Of a stretch of DNA of 64,000 nt, positions 33,899-40,713 are shown piece by piece. Source of the DNA: CAVYXZ01 sp965223835 (GTDB lineage Bacteria > Chloroflexota > Anaerolineae > Aggregatilineales > Phototrophicaceae); NCBI GenBank assembly GCA_965223835.1, contig CBDCXQ010000001.1:5580001-5644000 (forward strand), written 5' to 3'. The first letter of the stretch is position 1; each line of letters begins with the position of its first letter. The notes beneath the pieces were generated by a model, which saw only the letters and a program-made list of their open reading frames with translations, did not search any database and was not told the origin of the DNA. Both the position numbers and the translations under genes were made by a program.

Positions 33899-35266
33899 GT
33901 GAGATCATCACTCCTCATTTTGCTTGCGCTTGGCCTGTTGGCCCTCGTCATGCCATCGACATTGGCGCAGGTCGCTGTGACTGAAGAACCAGATGCCGAT
34001 CAAGCGTTGCAACCAATCGCGACCCCGGTGAATTTGCCGACACCCGTACTCCAGCCAGTTCAGGCGCAGCCAACAATTATCGCGCCACCGTTTACCAGTG
34101 ATGTGCTGACAATTTTGATTAACAGTCGCACCGATCTGGAGGTTTTGGCAAGTTATCATTTGGGCACCGACCGACCAGATGGTTGGAGTGCAAATATTGA
34201 TGTCACCAATCCACAGCTTGCGATTCTGCTGCGGCTGGATCTTGATTTATTGATGGCAGCATCGGTTGGTCTGAATAATATTCCAGCAGGTTGGTTTGGC
34301 GCGGTTCCCGGAACGGCGGTCGATATTGCGCGTGATATTCGTCATGATCTGGAACTGCTGGCCGATGTTCTGGTAGAGCCGAATGTGCGCCCGCCGGGCT
34401 GGCATGGTGATCGTGCCATCTATCGCTGTGATCGGTCGACCCAAATGCTGGTCACATTGCTGGAAGATAACGAACTATTTACGCCCAATGTCTCACCCAC
34501 CAACCCGGATTTTTGTGAGCGCATTGGTGAGCAAATCGGCAACTTTGCCATCACCTATCTATCAAATGACCTGCAATCTATTGCGAATAACACCGTCGCC
34601 AATCAGTCGGCAGCTACGACCAACAACAACGCAGTGAGCGCTCCATCTGCCAGCAGTGGCACCGCTCGTACGGTCGACATCATTGGGCTGGCATTCCTGG
34701 ATCGTTACGCTACTCAGCGCGTCGGCACCATTCCGTCGAATGTACCTTTTACGCCCGTCGCCCGCAGCCTTACCTTGTTTTCGCGGATGACGCTGGTGCA
34801 GGGCGCAGATTTCGAAGTCTTCGTAGACTATGCGACGACGACGATTACAAAGAATGAATTTGAAGTGCTGCCCGATGTTAATTCCTTCCCGTCAGCGCCC
34901 TTCTGTGGAGCGGCCTGGTGCCAGGATGTGCGCCTCATCGCCGGTATCGGGAGCAGTAGTCGCCGCCTGAGCAACACGGGCCTGGTTAATGCTGGCACCA
35001 ACATGGTCATTCATTATGATGGCGAAGACCAGAACGGCCAGACCAAAGTACGGATGGAACTCTGTGACCGACCGACGAGTACCGGCCAGGCCGTGTGTGA
35101 ACCCGCCATTGAGGTTATTCGCCCCGATGGAAGTGCGGCTGAGTCAGTGGGTTCATTAGGTGGCCTACTCCAATTTTATATGCCCTATATGTACTCAACG
35201 ACCAGTGTGCGGTCGCGCAATCTGTACACGATTGATCTATGGATTGACCCACCCGGCGAACGGTAG
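33899..35266 (+). CDS. Secreted protein with internal helical repeats, unknown family
   Basis: I do not recognise the family. GTG 33899 has AAGGG eight bases upstream and starts a clear signal peptide (MRSSLLILLALGLLALVMPSTLAQ). A Pro/Gln/Thr-rich linker follows. Then come at least three repeats of about 40 residues built on a pattern such as DLEVLASYHLGTDRPDGW, DLDLLMAASVGLNNIPAGW and DLELLADVLVEPNVRPPGW. A linker rich in Asn and Ala leads to a C-terminal domain with two Cys near FCGAAWCQD and likely beta structure (NMVIHYDGEDQNGQTKVRMELC). Probably a surface protein. Confidence 0.75.
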   Translation: MRSSLLILLALGLLALVMPSTLAQVAVTEEPDADQALQPIATPVNLPTPVLQPVQAQPTIIAPPFTSDVLTILINSRTDLEVLASYHLGTDRPDGWSANIDVTNPQLAILLRLDLDLLMAASVGLNNIPAGWFGAVPGTAVDIARDIRHDLELLADVLVEPNVRPPGWHGDRAIYRCDRSTQMLVTLLEDNELFTPNVSPTNPDFCERIGEQIGNFAITYLSNDLQSIANNTVANQSAATTNNNAVSAPSASSGTARTVDIIGLAFLDRYATQRVGTIPSNVPFTPVARSLTLFSRMTLVQGADFEVFVDYATTTITKNEFEVLPDVNSFPSAPFCGAAWCQDVRLIAGIGSSSRRLSNTGLVNAGTNMVIHYDGEDQNGQTKVRMELCDRPTSTGQAVCEPAIEVIRPDGSAAESVGSLGGLLQFYMPYMYSTTSVRSRNLYTIDLWIDPPGER

Positions 35267-35461
35267 CACTGTTTTTAGGTCGGTGTCATGTCTGCAAGGA
35301 TACACTGCCTTGCGAGGTAGATCATGCTTGAGTGGGAGCCTGTTCACCTGGCATCGTCTATGGTTAAGTTTGTTTTGTAAGCACCCAAATAATCGCCTGA
35401 ATCATTTCTAAAAATTCATGACAGCGTAAGCAAAGACAATTTTTCATATGGAGAACGCACG

Positions 35462-36502
35462 ATGTCAGAATCTTATCTGATAACTGGTGGGGCCGGTTTC
35501 CTGGGCATTAACCTCGTCCGCTATTTATTGGAACGTGGGCACAAAGTCACAACGTTGGATCTCGCGCCGTTTGACTATCCTGAGCGTGACCAGATTACCG
35601 AAATAACCGGTGATATTCGGAACCGCGAACAGGTCGATAACGCGATGAAGGGGATCGATATTGTCGTGCATACGGCAGCGGCGCTGCCCCTTTACTCGAA
35701 AGAGGACATTTTTAGCACGGACATTGATGGCAGCCGCACCATGATCGATTCAGCGTTCGAACACGGTGCCAAACGCTTTATCCACATCTCATCAACCGCC
35801 GTTTACGGCATACCCGACCATCATCCGCTGCTGGAAGATGATCCGCTGGATGGGGTTGGCCCCTATGGAGAAGCCAAAATCAAAGCGGAGGAGGTGTGCG
35901 CTGCCTATCGTGAAAAAGGGATGTGTGTACCTATCATCCGCCCCAAGTCATTTATTGGCCCGGAACGCCTGGGGGTCTTTGCGCTGTTGTATGACTGGGC
36001 GAAAGATGGGCACGGCTTTCCGATGATCGGTAGCGGCAACAATCGCTATCAATTGCTGGATGTTGAAGACCTGTGCGCGGCGATCTATCTGTGTGCCACG
36101 CTGGACCGGGAAGTCGTCAACGATACCTTCAACATTGGCGCGAAGGAGTTCACGACCATGAAAGAGGATTATCAGGCCGTCCTCGACAAAGCGGGATATG
36201 GTAAGAAGATCAGCGGTTTCCCGGCAGCGCCGATGATCTGGACGTTGCGCGTGCTGGAAGCGTTCAATCTGTCACCCCTTTACAAATGGGTGTATGAAAC
36301 GGCGGCGGAAGATTCATTCGTCTCGATTGAAAAGGCGGAAACCAGGCTGGGTTATAAGCCGAAATATTCCAATAAAGACGCGCTGGTCCGCAACTATGAC
36401 TGGTATGTCGCTAATCTAGATAAGTTCGAAAATACATCGGGTGTATCGCATCGTGTACCCTGGAAGCAAGGCGTGCTGGGGATGGCGAAGCAGTTTTTCT
36501 AG
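35462..36502 (+). CDS. NAD-dependent epimerase/dehydratase (extended SDR)
   Basis: This 346-residue extended SDR has TGGAGFLGINLVRYLLERGHKV, an Asp that binds NAD ribose (TLDLAPFD), HTAAALPL, the catalytic Ser/Thr in ISSTAVYG and the YGEAK active site (Tyr-x-x-x-Lys). It resembles sugar epimerases and 3-beta-hydroxysteroid dehydrogenase-like enzymes. A good ribosome site GGAG lies eight bases before the ATG. A small hairpin (GCAAGG-8-CCTTGC, 35294-35313) lies in the upstream gap. The substrate is unknown. Confidence 0.92.
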   Translation: MSESYLITGGAGFLGINLVRYLLERGHKVTTLDLAPFDYPERDQITEITGDIRNREQVDNAMKGIDIVVHTAAALPLYSKEDIFSTDIDGSRTMIDSAFEHGAKRFIHISSTAVYGIPDHHPLLEDDPLDGVGPYGEAKIKAEEVCAAYREKGMCVPIIRPKSFIGPERLGVFALLYDWAKDGHGFPMIGSGNNRYQLLDVEDLCAAIYLCATLDREVVNDTFNIGAKEFTTMKEDYQAVLDKAGYGKKISGFPAAPMIWTLRVLEAFNLSPLYKWVYETAAEDSFVSIEKAETRLGYKPKYSNKDALVRNYDWYVANLDKFENTSGVSHRVPWKQGVLGMAKQFF

Positions 36503-36542
36503 AGACCTGGTAGCGGCGAACAAAGCTGTCCCAGTCAGCATT

Positions 36543-36586
36543 GAAAAAACAGATCGGCCCAGCGTGCCTGTACACAGTGGGCCGAT
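36543..36586 (-). terminator. Rho-independent terminator of a minus-strand micro-gene
   Basis: On the minus strand ATCGGCCCA and TGGGCCGAT form a perfect 9-bp stem followed by CTGTTTTTT. The T-run is on the minus-strand side only, so it ends a minus-strand transcript, not the epimerase mRNA. Confidence 0.7.
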
Positions 36587-36607
36587 ACATCCTTAATGCG
36601 AAAGCAT

Positions 36608-36646
36608 TTAGTCAGGTGTGACGACGGGCGGTTTCGGGTCCATCAT
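36608..36646 (-). CDS. Candidate micro-ORF, 11-12 residues
   Basis: The frame MMDPKPPVVTPD ends in TAA. AAAGGGG lies three bases before the first ATG and six before the second, so the second Met is the likelier start. A terminator follows 22 bases later. The ribosome site can pair with CCCCTT at 36692-36697 in an imperfect hairpin (36650-36697, inner stem TTTGCGAT/ATCGCAAA), which could control translation. It could instead be a small RNA. Nothing is known about the peptide. Confidence 0.4.
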   Translation of the reverse strand: MMDPKPPVVTPD

Positions 36647-36711
36647 GTTCCCCTTTGCTTCTGCTTTGCGATAGTTTCAGCATCGCAAAAGAAGGGGGGT
36701 CACTGATACAG

Positions 36712-36744
36712 TTTGCGGACACTTTGCGGACACAATCCGGACAG
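36712..36744. repeat. Three 11-bp tandem repeats between divergent micro-genes
   Basis: TTTGCGGACAC occurs twice in direct succession and is followed by the related AATCCGGACAG. An 11-bp period with a conserved GGACA core resembles the direct-repeat sites of OmpR/PhoB-type response regulators. The block ends 10 bp before the -35 of the plus-strand micro-gene. Confidence 0.6.
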
Positions 36745-36754
36745 ATTGGTTAGA

Positions 36755-36783
36755 TTGAGGTTTGAAAGACCTAAGCTTATAGA
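36755..36783 (+). promoter_or_regulatory. Promoter of the plus-strand micro-gene
   Basis: TTGAGG (36755-36760), a 17-bp spacer and TATAGA (36778-36783) form a good promoter. The predicted start is near 36790, just before a GGGGA ribosome site. Confidence 0.55.
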
Positions 36784-36803
36784 AATCTATGCGGGGATCG
36801 GGT

Positions 36804-36899
36804 ATGAAATTGCCGAAACCAGGCAAATTGCGGCCTGAACAGCAATTTCTAAATGACAGCCGTCAATTGGTGTATAGTGAAGAGAAAGTCGCCCGGTGA
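36804..36899 (+). CDS. Candidate 31-residue micro-protein
   Basis: The frame begins MKLPKPGKLRPEQQ and ends SEEKVAR. It is soluble and basic at the N-terminus. GGGGA lies six bases before the ATG, a good promoter lies just upstream, and the stop codon falls in the loop of a terminator hairpin. These parts together make a complete minimal gene. No similarity to a known protein is recognised. Confidence 0.5.
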   Translation: MKLPKPGKLRPEQQFLNDSRQLVYSEEKVAR

Positions 36900-36918
36900 G
36901 GCGGCTTCTATTTTTCTC
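36886..36918. terminator. Terminator between the micro-gene and the membrane-protein gene
   Basis: AAGTCGCC and GGCGGCTT form an 8-bp stem with one G-U pair around CGGTGA. On the plus strand it is followed by CTATTTTTCTC, and on the minus strand by TCTCTTC, so it can end the plus-strand micro-gene and, less strongly, the minus-strand membrane gene. Confidence 0.65.
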
Positions 36919-37276
36919 TGAGAGATTGTCCGCCGAGTTCACGGCCTATATCAACCGCGGCCTGAAAGATGGTTGTGAGAATACAACTTGCGAATAAAAT
37001 CACAACACTGGCGACTTCCAATATTGCGATAGTGGCGTCAGTCAAGTCAAAATTGAATCGCAATACATTCGCCAAACCTACTAATAATCCGCCAATAATT
37101 AGTCCGATGCTGCAAAAAATGGCGTAATTGCCAGTCAAGACGATCTGATGTTTATGTGCAAGGCTACCACGCAAACCCCAAGAAATCTTACGGCGTTTGA
37201 TGCCCATCGCCCCATAAACGATCACAGATACACTAAATATGCCGCTCATGAGATATGTGAATGTGGCAATGTCCAT
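36908..37276 (-). CDS. Small membrane protein, three to four helices
   Basis: This 122-residue protein of unknown family has hydrophobic segments near residues 6-25 (YLMSGIFSVSVIVYGAMGI), 52-70 (AIFCSIGLIIGGLLVGLANV) and 80-107 (TIAILEVASVVILFASCILTTIF). A charged loop (KRRKISWGLRGSLAHKHQ) separates the first two. It starts two bases after the stop of the FtsK-gamma-like gene, so both are cotranscribed. It is AT-richer than the surrounding genes. Confidence 0.75.
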   Translation of the reverse strand: MDIATFTYLMSGIFSVSVIVYGAMGIKRRKISWGLRGSLAHKHQIVLTGNYAIFCSIGLIIGGLLVGLANVLRFNFDLTDATIAILEVASVVILFASCILTTIFQAAVDIGRELGGQSLREK

Positions 37277-37278
37277 AA

Positions 37279-37596
37279 TTATTCGATGACTTCATAGCGC
37301 CAACCGCGCCGCGAATCACGGCCTCGATGGTCGGTGCGCCGAATGATGCCTTCGCCTTCCATCTGCTCAATGAACTGCACAGCCTGGGGATAATCAAGTT
37401 TGAGCTGGCGGCGCAGGAAATCCACTGATGCGATGTTCAAGCGCCGGACTTCTTGTACGGCCTGCTGGTATAATATGGGGTCAAAATGGGTGGTCTCGTG
37501 ATGCAGACGTGAGACTTCGCTGAGATGTTCACTCAGGTAAAAATCGGGTTGCGGTTGCGTTGTCGTTTCCGGTTGAGTCAGGACGTTGGTCAGCAT
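37279..37596 (-). CDS. Small protein with a C-terminal FtsK-gamma-like winged helix
   Basis: This protein of about 105 residues ends in a domain like the FtsK/SpoIIIE gamma domain: PILYQQAVQEVRRLNIASVDFLRRQLKLDYPQAVQFIEQMEGEGII. That domain reads KOPS/SRS DNA sequences in the translocases, but the motor is absent here. The N-terminal 40 residues are polar and Gln/Thr-rich. Met 37596 is chosen because the longer frame to 37950 lies over the divergent toxin-antitoxin genes and is not protein-like. Probably a small DNA-binding regulator. Confidence 0.7.
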   Translation of the reverse strand: MLTNVLTQPETTTQPQPDFYLSEHLSEVSRLHHETTHFDPILYQQAVQEVRRLNIASVDFLRRQLKLDYPQAVQFIEQMEGEGIIRRTDHRGRDSRRGWRYEVIE

Positions 37597-37663
37597 GGGT
37601 TGGCAACTCGTTTGAAAGATGGCTACCATTATAGCAGACATGATTTTATGGCAGGGTAAACGA

Positions 37664-37876
37664 ATGGCAAGCGAACGTATTGGTGATATGACACGTGGGG
37701 AATTAGAAGCCTGGGTCGTAAAGATCATCGACAAGCGGCTCAAATACATCCCCGGCAACATACTGGATGACCGCACGCCGATGGAAGTGTTTGAGTCTAT
37801 TGTCCGAAACACGCTAGAGCGACAACCTGGAGAACCTTCTACACTGGAAATGTTAAGAGAGGACCGGGATCGTTGA
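37664..37876 (+). CDS. VapB-type antitoxin candidate
   Basis: This 70-residue protein (MASERIGDMTRGELEAWVVKIIDKRLK...) directly precedes and overlaps a PIN-domain gene, the normal layout of type II toxin-antitoxin pairs. ATG 37664 has AGGG seven bases before it. It is helical and charged, but a named DNA-binding fold is not evident, so the antitoxin call rests on context. Such proteins bind and block the toxin and repress the pair's promoter. Confidence 0.75.
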   Translation: MASERIGDMTRGELEAWVVKIIDKRLKYIPGNILDDRTPMEVFESIVRNTLERQPGEPSTLEMLREDRDR

Positions 37877-38325
37877 CCGTTGCTTACGTTGTCGATACGA
37901 GTGTTCTCATTCAGGGATATATCAATGATCCTAATACTAAACGAATGCATGAGCTGCTTCGCTTAGCGACGAATTCGAATGTTTCATTGATTGTTCCTGA
38001 ATTTGCGCTAGTTGAGTGTGCGAATGTACTTTGGAAGCGAGTTCGTTTTCATGGAGCCGATCAAGAAAATACACTACAACGAATCAAAGATGTTATTATC
38101 TCGCCACTACAAGTTTACTCATCTTTAGGACTACTACCCCGCGCACTGGACATCGGACTAGCGCAAACACTAGCTGTATATGATTGTGTACATATTGCGC
38201 TGGCAGAGAATTTGCAGTGTCCACTGATAACCATCGATGAGCGTCAGGCCAACGCCGCTACAGCCGTCGGTGTAACGCTCAAGTCGATCACTGATTTTCC
38301 TGAATACACTGAAGAAGAAAATTAA
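37873..38325 (+). CDS. PIN-domain ribonuclease, VapC-type toxin
   Basis: This 150-residue PIN protein has the four acidic positions Asp8 (YVVDTSVLI), Glu48 (ALVECANVLWK), Asp104 (VYDCVHIALAE) and Asp122 (LITIDERQ). The family cleaves tRNA or other RNA when released from its antitoxin. It starts with TTG overlapping the antitoxin stop (TTGA). Base composition is AT-rich compared with its neighbours, fitting lateral acquisition. Confidence 0.9.
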   Translation: MTVAYVVDTSVLIQGYINDPNTKRMHELLRLATNSNVSLIVPEFALVECANVLWKRVRFHGADQENTLQRIKDVIISPLQVYSSLGLLPRALDIGLAQTLAVYDCVHIALAENLQCPLITIDERQANAATAVGVTLKSITDFPEYTEEEN

Positions 38326-38329
38326 CCCT

Positions 38330-39742
38330 ATGGAACTTAAAGCGAACCAATTCAAACTTTCGGCAACAATCGCGCTGGACGATATTCAACTCAAAACCGC
38401 GCTGGACCGGGGCGCGAAAACGGCTGATCTGGCCCGCATCAAAACAATGGATGAAACGGTTGACAGCGAGGCGCTACGGCTGCAGGGGCGCGCGGCCAAG
38501 CTGCGGGCGCTCAGCGATTTACCGGACTTGCTGGAACAGATGGAGGCCAATGTCACCGCGCACGGCGGCAATGTGCTGTGGGCCACCGATGCCGCCGAGG
38601 CGAATCGACAGGTATTGGACATCTGTCGCCGCCATGATCTGAAATTCGGCGTCAAAAGCAAGAGCATGGTCACGGAAGAACTCAATCTCGTGCCCTTCCT
38701 GGCGGAACATGGCGTTGAGATGCTGGAAACCGACCTCGGTGAATTCGTCGTGCAGGTCGATGAAAGCCACCCCAGCCACATTGTCACGCCGATTATGCAC
38801 ATGACCAAAGAAAAAGTGCATGATCTGTTCGTTGAAAAGCTGAACATGGAACCGATGGGTGAGCCGGTTGACCCCAAAGCCATGACCCGGTTCGCCCGTA
38901 AGCTGCTACGCAACAAGTACCTGGAAGCTGATTTTGGCATCACCGGCGGCAACTTCATGGTCGCCGAAACGGGCACGCTGGTGATCTGTACCAACGAGGG
39001 TAATGCCCGTCTGAGTACCGGGTTGCCCAATGTACACGTCGCGCTGGTCGGCATTGAGAAGATCGTGCCCACTTGGGAGGATTTTGCGACGCTGGTGCAG
39101 ACGCTGCCGCGGGCCTCCACCGGTCAACGCCTGACAGTCTACGTCAATATGTTCAATGGTCCGGCGCAGGACGAAGGCGATGGCCCGGAACATTATTATC
39201 TCATTCTGGTTGATAACGGGCGCAGCGATATTTATGGTACTGAATATACTGAAGCGCTGGCCTGCATTCGCTGCGGCGCGTGTTTGAACACCTGCCCGGT
39301 GTATCAAAACGTCGGCGGGCATGCCTATGGCACGGTCTACCCGGGACCCATTGGCTCGGTGATCACCCCGCTGTTGATGGGTAAGGAAAATGCCTCACCG
39401 TTGCCGTTTGCCAGCAGCCTGTGCGGGGCGTGCAAACAAGCCTGCCCAGTGGACATCAATATCCCGGACATGCTCCTGATGCTACGGCGTGATCTGGAAC
39501 ACACGCAGGAGGACTACTGGCGGGCTGGAATGAAAGCATGGTCATTCAGCTTCAAGCATCCCTTGCTCTACGAAGCCGGGGCAAAGGTATCCAGCGCGGC
39601 AACCGCTGCTTATACCCAGGCAATGGACACTGACAAACTCGACATGCTGCCGCCGCCGCTGGATGGCTGGACCAAACACCGTGACTTCCCGCCCTTCGCC
39701 GAGGAATCGTTTCGTGATTGGTGGCGGAAAAATAGAGGCTAA
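38330..39742 (+). CDS. lutB: LutB-like iron-sulfur lactate utilization protein
   Basis: This 470-residue protein has an LUD domain (residues about 60-290, with EELNLVPFLAEHGVEMLETDLGEFVVQ and GITGGNFMVAETGTLV) and a C-terminal ferredoxin region with CIRCGACLNTCP and CGACKQACP, which can bind two 4Fe-4S clusters. In Bacillus, LutABC oxidises L-lactate. Here lutA and lutC partners are not adjacent, and the following genes are small membrane proteins. It starts four bases after the PIN gene. Electron transfer from lactate or a similar acid is the likely role. Confidence 0.9.
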   Translation: MELKANQFKLSATIALDDIQLKTALDRGAKTADLARIKTMDETVDSEALRLQGRAAKLRALSDLPDLLEQMEANVTAHGGNVLWATDAAEANRQVLDICRRHDLKFGVKSKSMVTEELNLVPFLAEHGVEMLETDLGEFVVQVDESHPSHIVTPIMHMTKEKVHDLFVEKLNMEPMGEPVDPKAMTRFARKLLRNKYLEADFGITGGNFMVAETGTLVICTNEGNARLSTGLPNVHVALVGIEKIVPTWEDFATLVQTLPRASTGQRLTVYVNMFNGPAQDEGDGPEHYYLILVDNGRSDIYGTEYTEALACIRCGACLNTCPVYQNVGGHAYGTVYPGPIGSVITPLLMGKENASPLPFASSLCGACKQACPVDINIPDMLLMLRRDLEHTQEDYWRAGMKAWSFSFKHPLLYEAGAKVSSAATAAYTQAMDTDKLDMLPPPLDGWTKHRDFPPFAEESFRDWWRKNRG

Positions 39743-39745
39743 TCA

Positions 39746-40105
39746 GTGAACAGTGAGACAAGCCGCAACCGACATGGCTGTGTCACATTATGGCTTGGCG
39801 CTAATGTGGTGCTGGGCCTTATTCTGATGCCGACATTATTATCATTTACGGATGATCTAAACCGTGTTTTTCCTGTCCCGCTTGTTTACCTCTTCTTAGC
39901 TGTTCCAATTGGCGAAGCGATTTGTGGTATCGGCATCTTATTATGGCGCAAATGGGCCGTTTATGGATATATCGCACTTTGGATTGCGGGAATCGTCTTG
40001 CGACTCTACATGGGTATTTTTCAAGCTCGATCGGTAGGTACAGCCGTTGTAACAGCCATTTTTATGTTTGGGTTTATTCTCCCGAATATTGAGAACTATG
40101 ATTAG
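39746..40105 (+). CDS. Small membrane protein, unknown family
   Basis: This 119-residue protein has about four hydrophobic helices (LWLGANVVLGLILMPTLL; LVYLFLAVPIGEAICGIGILLW; VYGYIALWIAGIVLRLYM; AVVTAIFMFGFIL). It begins with a GTG four bases after the lutB stop. It is AT-richer than lutB. Similar small proteins of this layout are usually listed as hypothetical, and no function can be read. Confidence 0.7.
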   Translation: MNSETSRNRHGCVTLWLGANVVLGLILMPTLLSFTDDLNRVFPVPLVYLFLAVPIGEAICGIGILLWRKWAVYGYIALWIAGIVLRLYMGIFQARSVGTAVVTAIFMFGFILPNIENYD

Positions 40106-40182
40106 GGGCCATTTTTCAGGATAGTTTATGAAACAGAATTTTGGAGCTAACAGCTAAAACCTGATGACTATTGGCTTGTCCA

Positions 40183-40623
40183 ATGTTCAATAACCCTCTG
40201 TTTCGCACCACTGATGAACTCGACTTTGTACGTGGGCCGCTGCTCACCGCCTACCTGCGTTTTGAGATTTTGTTGTGGGGGGCGATTGCGCTGTTGAGTC
40301 TGGTCGCGTGGTTCAGCACGACGTTCTTGCCTGCCGCTGGTCCAGACCCCACAACCGCTGGACCGACGCTGTTGCTGCTGTTTGCGTTCTGCTTGGTGGT
40401 GATTAGCGTGTTTATCGCGGTGTGGCGCTTCAAACGCTGGGGCGTGGTGGTGCTGGCCTTGTGGTCGCTGCTGCTGGTCATCGGCGGCGTGGTCACGCTG
40501 TTTTCTCCTGACCGCGATTGGTTAGTGCTGGTCGCATTAGCCGGGTGGATTGTGGCGCGGGGACTGATCCTGTTGTTCGAGATTCGGCCCAAGTGGTCGT
40601 ACTACACCAATGGGGTATGGTAG
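40183..40623 (+). CDS. Small membrane protein, unknown family
   Basis: This 146-residue protein has four hydrophobic helices with the segments FEILLWGAIALLSLVAWF, LLLLFAFCLVVISVFIAVW, VVVLALWSLLLVIGGVVTLF and WLVLVALAGWIVARGLILLF. It is similar in plan to the preceding small membrane protein but not clearly homologous. ATG 40183 is chosen; the frame also opens at TTG 40171. Confidence 0.65.
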   Translation: MFNNPLFRTTDELDFVRGPLLTAYLRFEILLWGAIALLSLVAWFSTTFLPAAGPDPTTAGPTLLLLFAFCLVVISVFIAVWRFKRWGVVVLALWSLLLVIGGVVTLFSPDRDWLVLVALAGWIVARGLILLFEIRPKWSYYTNGVW

Positions 40624-40713
40624 GCTATTGCGCGATTTTTGGGTACACTACCCCCCACTCATTTTTTACGCTGGTGCGTTATCTCGTTTAAATAGATCGC
40701 GTAAGGAGAAAAG

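Noticed and set aside
35324..35380. An 18-codon ORF with GAGG upstream of the epimerase.
   Set aside because: No alternative RNA pairing or promoter accompanies it, unlike the methyltransferase leader.
36712..36744. CRISPR-like repeat array.
   Set aside because: The repeats are 11 bp, directly adjacent and without spacers; no cas genes are present.
37597..37950. N-terminal extension of the FtsK-gamma-like protein.
   Set aside because: It is Ser/Arg/Ile-rich, antisense to the antitoxin and toxin genes and not protein-like.
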